Shown here in pieces: positions 1-5,882 of a DNA stretch of 9,316 nucleotides. Source of the DNA: JAYTQQ01 sp043746635 (lineage in GTDB: Bacteria > Bdellovibrionota > Bdellovibrionia > Bdellovibrionales > JAMPXM01); contig JAYTQQ010000275.1 in assembly GCA_043746635.1 (NCBI GenBank), forward strand, positions 1 through 9,316, in the 5' to 3' direction. The translations under genes were made by a program, and so were the position numbers. The notes below the pieces were generated by a model. It did no database searches and was not told the DNA's origin. It saw only the letters and a program-made list of their open reading frames with translations. How positions within the stretch are numbered: the first letter of the stretch is position 1; each line of letters opens with the position of its first letter.

Positions 1-1
1 A

Positions 2-88
2 ATCAATAAGACTAAAGGTGGAGACCCTTTGAAGGCAAATTGGATTCGAAGAATGGGACTTTTTGAAAATTCCATTTCAGATTTTTAA
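2..88 (+). CDS. Possible C-terminal tail of a gene entering from the left
   Basis: Frame 2 is open from the window edge for 28 codons and stops at TAA 86-88. It would encode a tail beginning INKTKGGDPLK and ending FENSISDF. The composition is protein-like (charged residues, Gly, Trp), but 28 open codons can occur by chance, and a minus-strand frame is also open over much of the same stretch. I recognise no family. Only sequence to the left of the window can settle whether this is coding. Confidence 0.2.
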   Translation: MNKTKGGDPLKANWIRRMGLFENSISDF

Positions 89-166
89 TAGAATTGGACT
101 CACAGAAATTTGCCACGATACGTATTCCTTATTTAACGATTGCATTTCTGCTGCTTAGGCTAAGTG

Positions 167-478
167 TCAAACAAAAAAAACTCGACGTTTTACCACTAAT
201 ATTGCCTTTTGCTCAAATGCCTTTTTAAGTAATCGCTGAGCACGTTTGATCGCACTCTCGTTTGCTTTTGTTTTTGGACCTAAGAACCGCCATATATTTA
301 CTGCGTCAGTCATTTTTACTTTTCCGTATAGCCATACGCCTTTATTTCTGTATTTCGTTTCTGTAACGCCGCCGAAAACTTTTATAAGCTCATTTTTAAT
401 GCAAATAATTTTCGGCGATTGAATGTTCTCATCGCCGACGGGCAAGTATAATTCATATTCTGAACGCGGCTTCGACAT
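167..478 (-). CDS. Small conserved-looking hypothetical protein (103 aa)
   Basis: The protein is soluble and basic, with no signal peptide or membrane segment. Its layout is a short N-terminal strand (EYELYLPV, residues 7-14), a helix leading into FGGVTE at 35-40, a GVW strand at 47-49, and a Lys/Arg-rich helix (about 70-92) ending in the strand AILVVKRRV. From memory, this FGG-T-x-G-x-W arrangement followed by a helix and an 'AI' strand resembles a group of short uncharacterised bacterial proteins; I cannot assign a function. The start is ATG at 478 with only a weak AGG ribosome-binding site. The gene begins 36 nt after the stop of the hemerythrin gene in the same direction, with no terminator seen between them, so co-transcription is likely. 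The C-terminal codons run through an eight-base A/T homopolymer (172-179), so the last residues depend on sequence accuracy. Confidence 0.6.
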   Translation of the reverse strand: MSKPRSEYELYLPVGDENIQSPKIICIKNELIKVFGGVTETKYRNKGVWLYGKVKMTDAVNIWRFLGPKTKANESAIKRAQRLLKKAFEQKAILVVKRRVFFV

Positions 479-514
479 AGCTCTACCTATAGGAATAATT
501 TAAATAGCAAAGAT

Positions 515-1054
515 CTACTGTAAAGGTACAAAGCTTGGGTCTTTCTCTTGACCATTTCCTTTTATATTCTGTTTTGTTATTGAATATAGTGAGCCCAGCG
601 CCAGACGTTGTGGTTTAGCAGAACTTTTTTCAAATTCGGGAAGTACGTTATTTTCTTCTTCTTCAATATGGTGTTCTACGAGTTCTGCAAGTACTTTTAT
701 GCGAGCATTTCTCAAGTGCTTTTCTTGGATTGCTTTTGCTTCCGTTAGCATTTGATCTGCCAGGCCGTGTTCGACATCTCCCTCGAAAGCATCGTCAATA
801 AGATCTTTATTTTTCTTCATAAATACATAAAGAACTTCTTCCTCAGCTTTAGCGTGAACTGCCAATAGAGGAGCGAACTTGAGAAAAGCGGCCTCTCGCT
901 CAACCTCTGACTTATCTGAATCCTTCATGGTTTTTATAAGTTCTTTAAGTGGTTTATGGTCCTCTAATATCAAATGGACAATATCTTCATTCATCCCAAC
1001 AGCTTCATTTTGTTTTTTTGCTTTTTTTTGCTTTTCAATATTTTCATTTTTCAT
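515..1054 (-). CDS. Hemerythrin HHE-domain protein
   Basis: This is a cytoplasmic four-helix protein with the hemerythrin cation-binding (HHE) pattern. Candidate ligands for a non-haem di-iron centre are His33 (LEDHKPLKEL), His67 with Glu71 (AVHAKAEEE), His96 (DVEHGLADQ), and His128/His129 with Glu133 (EHHIEEEE). Proteins of this family bind O2 or NO or buffer iron in redox stress; which applies here cannot be read from sequence. The length (179 aa) suits one HHE domain plus tails: a Lys-rich N-terminus (1-20) and a C-terminal extension after residue 145. The ATG at 1054 is preceded by GAAGGGA at good spacing, so I prefer it to the internal Met21. A 103-aa gene follows 36 nt downstream. The neighbouring BON and glycine-rich stress genes suggest a shared stress role, which is inference. 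Confidence 0.9.
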   Translation of the reverse strand: MKNENIEKQKKAKKQNEAVGMNEDIVHLILEDHKPLKELIKTMKDSDKSEVEREAAFLKFAPLLAVHAKAEEEVLYVFMKKNKDLIDDAFEGDVEHGLADQMLTEAKAIQEKHLRNARIKVLAELVEHHIEEEENNVLPEFEKSSAKPQRLALGSLYSITKQNIKGNGQEKDPSFVPLQ

Positions 1055-1281
1055 TTGATTTCCCTTCTAAGTTTGTTTTACGTCTTCATGGTAAAGCAAT
1101 TGAAATGCCAAGCTCAAAAGAAAATATTTCAGTTAAAAAATGGCAAGGTTTTACGTCGCCAGGCATTTCTTCGCTTTAAAACAGATCTCTTATATATTCT
1201 CGAGTCGAAAGTGCGGGGAGAATTTTTTCGTGAGGCGTTTGTTAAAAAATGTCGCAAAAACTGAACCCACCTTTATGATGA

Positions 1282-1305
1282 GGGCAGCATTCGGATTCGC
1301 TGCCC
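1282..1305 (-). terminator. Hairpin downstream of the glycine-rich stress gene
   Basis: GGGCAGC (1282-1288) pairs perfectly with GCTGCCC (1299-1305) around a 10-nt loop, 17 nt past the stop of the gene ending at 1323. There is no clear U-tract on the minus strand, so termination strength is uncertain. It separates the BON/glycine-rich pair from the hemerythrin pair. Confidence 0.4.
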
Positions 1306-1322
1306 CCACTGCTTGCTTTATA

Positions 1323-1916
1323 TTAATTATAGGTATTTCTAGTTGAGTGATCCATATTTACAGTTGCAGTTTTTTTCATATATGATGAAGAGACTTCGGA
1401 GCTCGAAGAAATATCCTTAGCTCCTGTTTGCTCAAGAATCTCTTTCGCTCTTTTTACTAAGTCCGAATTTCCAGTGTGAACCGATAACAAAATACCACCT
1501 TCTTTAATATAACCTTCATATCTCTTTGCTTCATATTCTGGAATTCCAAGGCCAACTAGACCGCCCGCAATGCCACCAAGAGCTGCACCAGTTCCCGCCC
1601 CAGCAAGCATGGCAACAATTGGGCCCGCAGCTATTAAGGGACCGACGCCTGGGATCGCAAGTGCGCCTATACCTACGAGCCAACCTAAAGCGCCTCCTAC
1701 GACTAGGCCTGTCCCGGCTCCAGTTGTTGCGCCTTCGGGAGCCTTGGTCGAATTGTCATGCGCGAACTTCTCTGACCCACCCTTATCTGGCATCAATACT
1801 GAAATGTCTGAATTCGAAAACGCGTCTGCCTTCAGGCGGTCAACGGCTCTTTCCACATCCATACGTGACTCAAAAATTCCAAACACTGCTTTTTTTTCGT
1901 CTTTATAAGCTTCCAT
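1323..1916 (-). CDS. Glycine-rich stress protein, ActD/DUF3341-like
   Basis: The 197-aa protein opens with an alpha/beta domain (about 8-58) of the type VFGIFESRMDVERAVDRL, in which a helix is followed by the strand DISVLMPD. A long Gly/Ala-rich hydrophobic stretch follows (about 61-125; GGALGWLVGIGALAIPGVGP, then GAALGGIAGGLVGLGIP). It resembles a glycine-zipper membrane insertion or oligomerisation segment. After it comes EYEAKRYEGYIKEGGILLSV, a highly typical motif of proteins annotated as general stress 17M-like or DUF3341/ActD-like, and finally a Ser-rich tail. The biochemical role of stand-alone members is unknown to me; ActD proper belongs to a respiratory complex whose other subunits are absent here. 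The ATG at 1916 has a strong ribosome-binding site (AAGGAG, within 1921-1930). It lies 52 nt after the BON gene, probably in the same transcript. Confidence 0.8.
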   Translation of the reverse strand: MEAYKDEKKAVFGIFESRMDVERAVDRLKADAFSNSDISVLMPDKGGSEKFAHDNSTKAPEGATTGAGTGLVVGGALGWLVGIGALAIPGVGPLIAAGPIVAMLAGAGTGAALGGIAGGLVGLGIPEYEAKRYEGYIKEGGILLSVHTGNSDLVKRAKEILEQTGAKDISSSSEVSSSYMKKTATVNMDHSTRNTYN

Positions 1917-1968
1917 TATTTGCTCCTTTATTTATATGTTGTTAAAACTCGAACAATAAAATTAAAAT

Positions 1969-2343
1969 CTATTCTTTTATTTGGATTTGATTCGTAACTC
2001 TTGAGTTCCCTGCAACTTGTTTTGCTAGTTCTTCAATTTTATTTTTTTCGTCGATGCTCTTCACTGGGCCCTTTAAGGTCACTTGGCCGACGTTCGTAAT
2101 AATTTTGACATTTTTCGCATATGTCGAGAAATCTTTCTGCGCAACCACGGCTTTACGAATTTCGCGAGTCAGTTCGACATCTGATTTTTCCTGGCTTTGG
2201 TTATCGGCGCTCACTTCAGTCGTTGATTGATCTCGTTTATTGATTTTGGTATTGTCGACCTGGCCTTCGCCGAATACCAGTGTTGGAAAACTAAGAACCA
2301 CCATAGACATTGCTAAAGTCGCGGACATTTTATTCGTATTCAT
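1969..2343 (-). CDS. Exported BON-domain protein
   Basis: Residues 1-25 form a signal peptide: a short charged start, the hydrophobic core ATLAMSMVVLSFPTLVF, then a small-residue cleavage region near GEG. A polar linker covers 26-54. Residues 55-122 match a BON domain: the helix DVELTREIRKAVVAQ, the strand NVKIITNVGQVTLKGPV with its characteristic glycine, the helix EKNKIEELAKQVAG, and the closing strand VTNQIQI. BON proteins such as OsmY are periplasmic and are associated with osmotic or envelope stress and phospholipid binding, so this is probably a single-BON periplasmic stress protein. At 124 aa it is short compared with two-domain OsmY. The ATG at 2343 has AAGGAG about eight bases upstream and a good promoter further up. 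It likely heads a two-gene unit with the glycine-rich protein. Confidence 0.88.
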   Translation of the reverse strand: MNTNKMSATLAMSMVVLSFPTLVFGEGQVDNTKINKRDQSTTEVSADNQSQEKSDVELTREIRKAVVAQKDFSTYAKNVKIITNVGQVTLKGPVKSIDEKNKIEELAKQVAGNSRVTNQIQIKE

Positions 2344-2367
2344 TTATTTTCTCCTTTACATTTAAAA

Positions 2368-2395
2368 ATTATAAGTCGGTCGTCTCCATTGCAAA
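2368..2395 (-). promoter_or_regulatory. Sigma-70-type promoter for the BON gene
   Basis: Read on the minus strand, TTTGCA (2390-2395; 4 of 6 to TTGACA) and a perfect TATAAT (2368-2373) are separated by 16 bases. The -10 lies 24 nt upstream of the BON start codon, leaving a short leader that contains AAGGAG. Spacing and position fit; no start site has been measured. Confidence 0.5.
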
Positions 2396-2678
2396 TTCCG
2401 GCCAATATCAAATCGAAATAAATTAGAAACCGTAAAAATAAATGCCAAGGAAAGGGGAATTATAGGACTTAATAGGGACTAAACACCTCGGTGAAGACGA
2501 AGTAAAACATTTTTGAAGTCCTTTGTTTTTGAGACTTAGAAAAAAATAAAATGTTTAGGGGTTCAACACAAATTTTATCAAAGCCTGGGAATAGAGAAAC
2601 CTAGTTTAGGGCAAATATTTTTTTTAAGGGGCAAAAATTCCCTATAAGTAATACCACTTCCATTTAATTCGTAAGGCA
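2396..2678. other. AT-rich intergenic stretch left of the IS630 remnant
   Basis: No open frame here looks coding on either strand. It holds runs of A/T, a short CACC-TC-GGTG hairpin near 2484, and two similar motifs, AGGGCAAA (2608-2615) and GGGGCAA (2628-2634), the second being a candidate IS630 end. I see no promoter or RNA gene I could defend. Confidence 0.4.
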
Positions 2679-3238
2679 TCATGCTGTTGCGCCTGCGCAG
2701 ATTGATTTTACAATGGAATTTGTGAGTTCTTTCCATCTAAAGTACCGTGATCGAAAATATTTTCCAATCCGCTGAAGATTCGTCCTGACAGAAAGTTGCT
2801 TTTTAAATATCCCCAAATTTGTTCAATTGGATTCAACTCTGGTGAGTATGGTGGGAGACAGAATAGACTTAGATTTTTTGGTACGATGAGATCGTCTGCT
2901 TTATGCCAGCCTGCTCCGTCGACGAACATCACGACATGAACGTCTTTTTTTAATGTCAGGCTGAATTCTTCAAGATAGAAATTCATCACTCTTGAATCCA
3001 TGCCGTCAAATAGTAGAGCGTGCTTATCGCCTGTTTTTGGACAGACTGCGCCGATGAAGTAAGCGCTTTTAAACCCATTCTGCCGTGGCAATGTCGGACG
3101 ACATCCTGTTATTGTCCAGATTTTTGTTACGATTCCCTTTTGGCCAAAACGAGCTTCGTCTTGGTACCACGCTTGGACTTCTTTGTCAGGATAGGCAGCA
3201 CACTGGTCTTTAAAGAATTTTTTGGCTTTTTTTTCCAT
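2679..3238 (-). pseudogene. IS630-family transposase, catalytic half (frameshifted)
   Basis: Continuous reading from ATG 3238 to TAA 2708 gives 176 aa containing the whole DDE_3 core: Asp27 in YQDEARFGQ, Asp107 in MFVDGAGWH, and Glu139 in LPPYSPELNPIE. All three metal-binding residues are present. The ATG is not a genuine start. The preceding frame carries family sequence (SHPKNDPAAMVKWKKK) right up to an eight-A tract at 3227-3234, where nine A would keep frame. At the far end the frame is lost again around 2736-2740. Shifting frame there restores a normal ending, WKELTNSIVKSICAGATA, stopping at TGA 2679-2681, whereas the unshifted frame ends in unrelated residues. The transposase would cut and paste its own element, but as read it is inactive unless frames are recovered by slippage. 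Confidence 0.8.
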
Positions 3239-3276
3239 TTCACCATGGCTGCCGGATCATTTTTGGGGTGACTTGG

Positions 3277-3612
3277 TCACGGCTTTACGTGGCTGAGCAA
3301 CATCCTCTTCATAAGCAAATGCGTGCCGCTGAGAGAGCAGGCCACTCCGAATCGTTTCAGAATTAGATCTTGTACATCAGCTATTCGATAGCGAGACAAG
3401 GCTCCGCTCGGATCTGGGCCGGCCAAAATATCACCATAAAGTAGGAACACTTGTTCGTCGCTAAGACGCGTAGGAGCACCTGATCTCAATCCGTCGCGAA
3501 GGCCTTCAAGGCCGCCCTTCTTGTAACGACTTATCCATTTCCAAACCCAATAAATCGTATAACCAAGTCTCTCGGCAATTTCACCGTCTGTCAGGCCCTT
3601 GAGCGCCATCAC
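3277..3612 (-). pseudogene. IS630-family transposase, DNA-binding half (nonsense-truncated)
   Basis: The 111 residues cover the N-terminal DNA-binding region: a helix-turn-helix (GLTDGEIAERLGY then WVWKWISRYKKGG, about 6-34), the family signature GLEGLRD (34-40), a proline-flanked linker (SGAPTRLSDEQ), and a second winged-helix part ending HLLMKRMLLSHVKP. The frame then meets TGA at 3277-3279 but continues, in the same frame, with PSHPKNDPAAMVKW. The family commonly reads KPRPSHPK at this point, so a CGA (Arg) to TGA transition explains the stop. The called start is GTG 3612 (or ATG 3609). In-frame codons just upstream (SSGASAHR) still look like transposase until a TAA, so the true N-terminus is also lost or shifted. 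It is the 5' part of the same gene as the catalytic half. Confidence 0.8.
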
Positions 3613-4057
3613 TCTATGGGCACTGGCTCCCGAAGATCCAGCTTAGTGGCGCGTTCCGCTCAAGACTTCTGGGCTTCGTGTTTAAGCTTGAGAATTCGTT
3701 ATTTTACGTCTCGTCCTTGAAATTTAACTATTGCCCCCGAATCTTGCCAACTCTCACGCTGAAGATGAGGCGAACTTCTTTTTACTCCTTTGATTCGAAG
3801 CAGCCTCTTGCCGCTGTATTTCACGGTCACCACTATCTGCAAGTTTACCAAAAGAGCACGGCGCCTGATACCATGAAGCTAGCCAAAGAAAACATTTTCT
3901 CGATTTGAGTCGTTCTTAGGGCTTCTGGCACAACTTTGCCTTCGCGCAAGTAAACGTGCCGTATCGACGGCACAACATTTAAGAAGAAATTCTTTGATGC
4001 TCTGGCTTCGATGATATTTTGAGCCGAGTAAATGCGTATCATCGAAGCCTACAGTCG
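3613..4057. other. 445-bp stretch without a convincing gene, possibly decayed coding DNA
   Basis: Three frames are open here, and none has a convincing start and ribosome-binding site. On the minus strand, 3845-4042 would give 65 aa (MIRIYSAQNIIEARASKNFF...). It begins inside an inverted repeat and has no Shine-Dalgarno. Also on the minus strand, 3699-3878 is open for 59 codons after a TAG and reads ALLVNLQIVVTVKYSGKRLL in its middle, with only GTG/TTG starts. On the plus strand, 3678-3908 is open for 76 codons antisense to these. The first two could be pieces of one frameshifted gene, or chance. The left portion may be the outer end of the IS630 element. Confidence 0.3.
4004..4049. repeat. 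Perfect 13-bp inverted repeat, 20-nt spacer
   Basis: GGCTTCGATGATA (4004-4016) is exactly inverted at 4037-4049. It begins 9 nt beyond the stop of the minus-strand 371-aa gene, so in RNA it would form a strong hairpin just past that gene. No U-tract follows on the minus strand, and the 20-nt loop is large for an intrinsic terminator. A processing or decay-blocking hairpin, or a protein-binding site, is also possible. Confidence 0.6.
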
Positions 4058-5173
4058 TTATTTAAAAAGATTGCGGCAGCTAAAGATGCCTTTGGCATTT
4101 CTTACTTTGAGCGTGTCCCATTGAATATTAGCTCGAGCGAGAGCATCTGCAAGTCGAATTTTTGTTGGGTGAGACGCCAGCGAAATTCTGTCGCCAAGAG
4201 TCTTCAATGTTTCAACGGCTGCCGAGAATTTTGCACTGTTGATTTTGCTATTCTCAAGAATTGGTAGATAGCTCGTGATACCATAGTCAATGGACTCAGT
4301 GAATGGAGCATATCCAGTCCACTTAACAATATGGTCTTGAATAGATTTTAAATCGTCAAGATCGCCCTTGAGTACTTCGGGCATTCCATATTTCTCAATT
4401 GTTTGAATCGCGATTAAATAAGCCATGTCTGGTTTTATGGCTTTTTCTTTGAGGCGCCTTCCGAAGTAATAGATTATATCGTGAGCATTTCGGGCATAAT
4501 CGAGCCTTCTGCCTAATTCGAATTCAATATTCATCGTATATTTGGCTACGGCATCTGCTCTTTGTTTATCATAGAGCGTGTTCATATTTGCTTCGCTACG
4601 AGCCACGAGCGCACTAAATTCTTTTGCATTTCTCATTTCTTCTGCGAGCTTTTGGGTTTCGACTTTTTGGCGGTAGATTTGAAATTCTTCGTCAGTTGGC
4701 ATCGCAAGTCCTAAATTTTGTCGTTCTCTTGCGGCGGCTTCCGATTCCAGTCTCTGTAAGAGAGCTTTATGAGCTTCGTCTTTGGCTATCTGACGTTCGT
4801 AGTCGCCGCGAGTGTCGATTCCATTTCTGCGGTCATAGTATTCGCGTACATCCATCGGAGAAACACCTCTGTTTAAAGCCTCGTGGTAGATTTGTCCATC
4901 AGGGATAGCATCTAGAATTTTTGCGAGGCGATCGTATTGTTCATTGGCTTCTTTTGCTGCTCTGTTTGCTCTCATAGAAAAAAGAGAATCCGCGTCATCG
5001 TAGAATCCACCGTTATCTTGATGTGGCTTCAACTCTGGCTGAAGACTAAGCATGCTATTGTAAATCTGTCGTGCTCTCAATTCGTCGGAGCCTGCCTGAG
5101 CTGGAAAGCTCGAACTAAGCGTCGATAAAAATGCGATCGACATCAGTCCAGTCTTTAAAGACAAAAGTTTCAT
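4058..5173 (-). CDS. Exported protein of unknown function (371 aa)
   Basis: Residues 1-27 form a clear Sec signal peptide: Lys near the start, the hydrophobic core GLMSIAFLSTLSSSF, and cleavage after AQA (25-27). There is no lipobox and no further membrane segment, so the mature protein is probably periplasmic or secreted. Residues 28-215 are rich in charged helices (for example DEAHKALLQRLESEAAARER), with coiled-coil character around 125-185. The C-terminal half (215-350) contains YYFGRRLKEKAIKPDMAYLI and GYAPFTESIDYGITSYLPIL and looks globular and helical. Only one cysteine (366) is present, at the extreme C-terminus. I recognise no family or active site. The ATG at 5173 has AAGGAG at good spacing. 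It appears to be transcribed alone, and an inverted repeat begins 9 nt below its stop. The gene is likely real; the function is unknown. Confidence 0.8.
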   Translation of the reverse strand: MKLLSLKTGLMSIAFLSTLSSSFPAQAGSDELRARQIYNSMLSLQPELKPHQDNGGFYDDADSLFSMRANRAAKEANEQYDRLAKILDAIPDGQIYHEALNRGVSPMDVREYYDRRNGIDTRGDYERQIAKDEAHKALLQRLESEAAARERQNLGLAMPTDEEFQIYRQKVETQKLAEEMRNAKEFSALVARSEANMNTLYDKQRADAVAKYTMNIEFELGRRLDYARNAHDIIYYFGRRLKEKAIKPDMAYLIAIQTIEKYGMPEVLKGDLDDLKSIQDHIVKWTGYAPFTESIDYGITSYLPILENSKINSAKFSAAVETLKTLGDRISLASHPTKIRLADALARANIQWDTLKVRNAKGIFSCRNLFK

Positions 5174-5302
5174 AGAAGGCTCCTTAATTTAATAAATTCT
5201 AGTTTTGCCAAAAGCATGCCCGGATTGATGCTTATCAGATGGATTTAAATCAGGATTCGCCGCCGAGAAACGCACTTCGGCTGTAAATTGTTAGACACCC
5301 AC

Positions 5303-5321
5303 AGGAAACCAGGAAACCAGG
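5303..5321. repeat. Short tandem repeat AGGAAACC x 2.4
   Basis: Two adjacent copies of AGGAAACC are followed by AGG. It lies just below the stop of the possible 70-aa membrane protein gene. It is too short to assign a role. Confidence 0.6.
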
Positions 5322-5328
5322 TGGTATG

Positions 5329-5541
5329 TCAGAACCATCTGCGATCAAATGGAACAGCTCCGACCCCAACCATACCAATCGCAATGACCAAAAAACACAA
5401 AACGAAAACAAGAAGCCCTGCGACGACTTTTATAGCGAGGCTTTGCTTCGTCAAAACTCGTTTTGAAAATAGGTACCCGATCAATGCGGGACCGACAAAA
5501 CAGATGGCGAGACTAATTCTCAAAACAAAATCATTCTCCAT
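5329..5541 (-). CDS. Possible small two-helix membrane protein (70 aa)
   Basis: The translation has two hydrophobic segments, about residues 7-25 (LRISLAICFVGPALIGYLF) and 37-61 (IKVVAGLLVFVLCFLVIAIG onward). They are separated by the basic loop SKRVLTKQS, and a short Arg-containing C-terminus (PFDRRWF) follows. This is the layout of a small inner-membrane protein, and the positive charges would favour a cytoplasmic loop. The ATG at 5541 lacks a recognisable Shine-Dalgarno, and the opposite strand is also open, which lowers confidence. No family is recognised. It is divergent from the transposase gene and lies in the same direction as the 371-aa gene, 155 nt upstream of it. Confidence 0.45.
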   Translation of the reverse strand: MENDFVLRISLAICFVGPALIGYLFSKRVLTKQSLAIKVVAGLLVFVLCFLVIAIGMVGVGAVPFDRRWF

Positions 5542-5882
5542 TAGATTACTGAAGGTTCGCTTCGCTTGCGTTCAATTCTTAAATGGGTATGAGATTTACG
5601 GAAACTGGTGCTTTTGGTAAATATTTCTCTATTCACTGGTGCGATCACAGGACGGTGTTAATTTGCACCTCTTTTGTTGATTTCGAACTTAGTTATTTCA
5701 ACGCTTTAGCTTTTATGCAATGGCGCTTCGGGCGGCTTTTATTTTGCATTGTTCCTTGCCCTACGAATGGAGAACAATTCAATGACAAAATGTCTTATCC
5801 AAAGTTGCCTTATAAAATCACATTCCCGTTGTTGCTCTCATCGATTACTTCAATCTGGGAGTATTGATATTTCAATCTTCGG
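5542..5882. other. Region upstream of the IS4-type transposase
   Basis: A plus-strand frame (5583-5867) is open but has no ribosome-binding site and an unconvincing composition. The stretch probably contains the left end of the insertion sequence, but I could not find a terminal repeat matching the right side. TATAAA at 5811-5816 could be a -10 for the transposase; no good -35 is seen. Confidence 0.35.

Larger units (their letters stand above)
2628..3737 (-). mobile_element. Decayed IS630-family insertion sequence, ends tentative
   Basis: The transposase remnants below define the element. As possible terminal inverted repeats I see GGGGCAA at 2628-2634 and its complement TTGCCCC at 3731-3737, with scattered further matches inward (about 6 of the next 13). 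That gives about 1.1 kb, normal for the family. A 7-bp match is weak, and the TA duplication expected for IS630 is not seen at both ends, so the borders could lie elsewhere. The transposase itself spans at least 2679-3612. Confidence 0.3.

Noticed and set aside
949..1346. Three overlapping plus-strand frames between the hemerythrin and glycine-rich genes
   Set aside because: They are antisense to or between clear minus-strand genes, have no ribosome-binding sites, and their Phe/Leu-rich composition is typical of reverse reads of AT-rich DNA.
1526..1945. Plus-strand frames antisense to the glycine-rich stress gene
   Set aside because: Long only because the GC-rich Gly/Ala repeat region reads as Pro/Ala and Gln/Leu on the other strand; the minus-strand protein has family motifs.
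2679..3612. The TGA at 3277-3279 as selenocysteine or programmed readthrough
   Set aside because: The family residue is Arg, two further frame lesions exist in the same gene, and no recoding structure is evident, so simple decay is the better explanation.
3845..4042. 65-aa minus-strand frame MIRIYSAQN...
   Set aside because: No Shine-Dalgarno, its start lies within the 13-bp inverted repeat, and no family is convincing beyond a vague start similarity; kept only as part of the possible decayed region.
5288..5620. 110-aa plus-strand frame
   Set aside because: Antisense to the more plausible two-helix membrane protein; basic, low-complexity composition and no ribosome-binding site.
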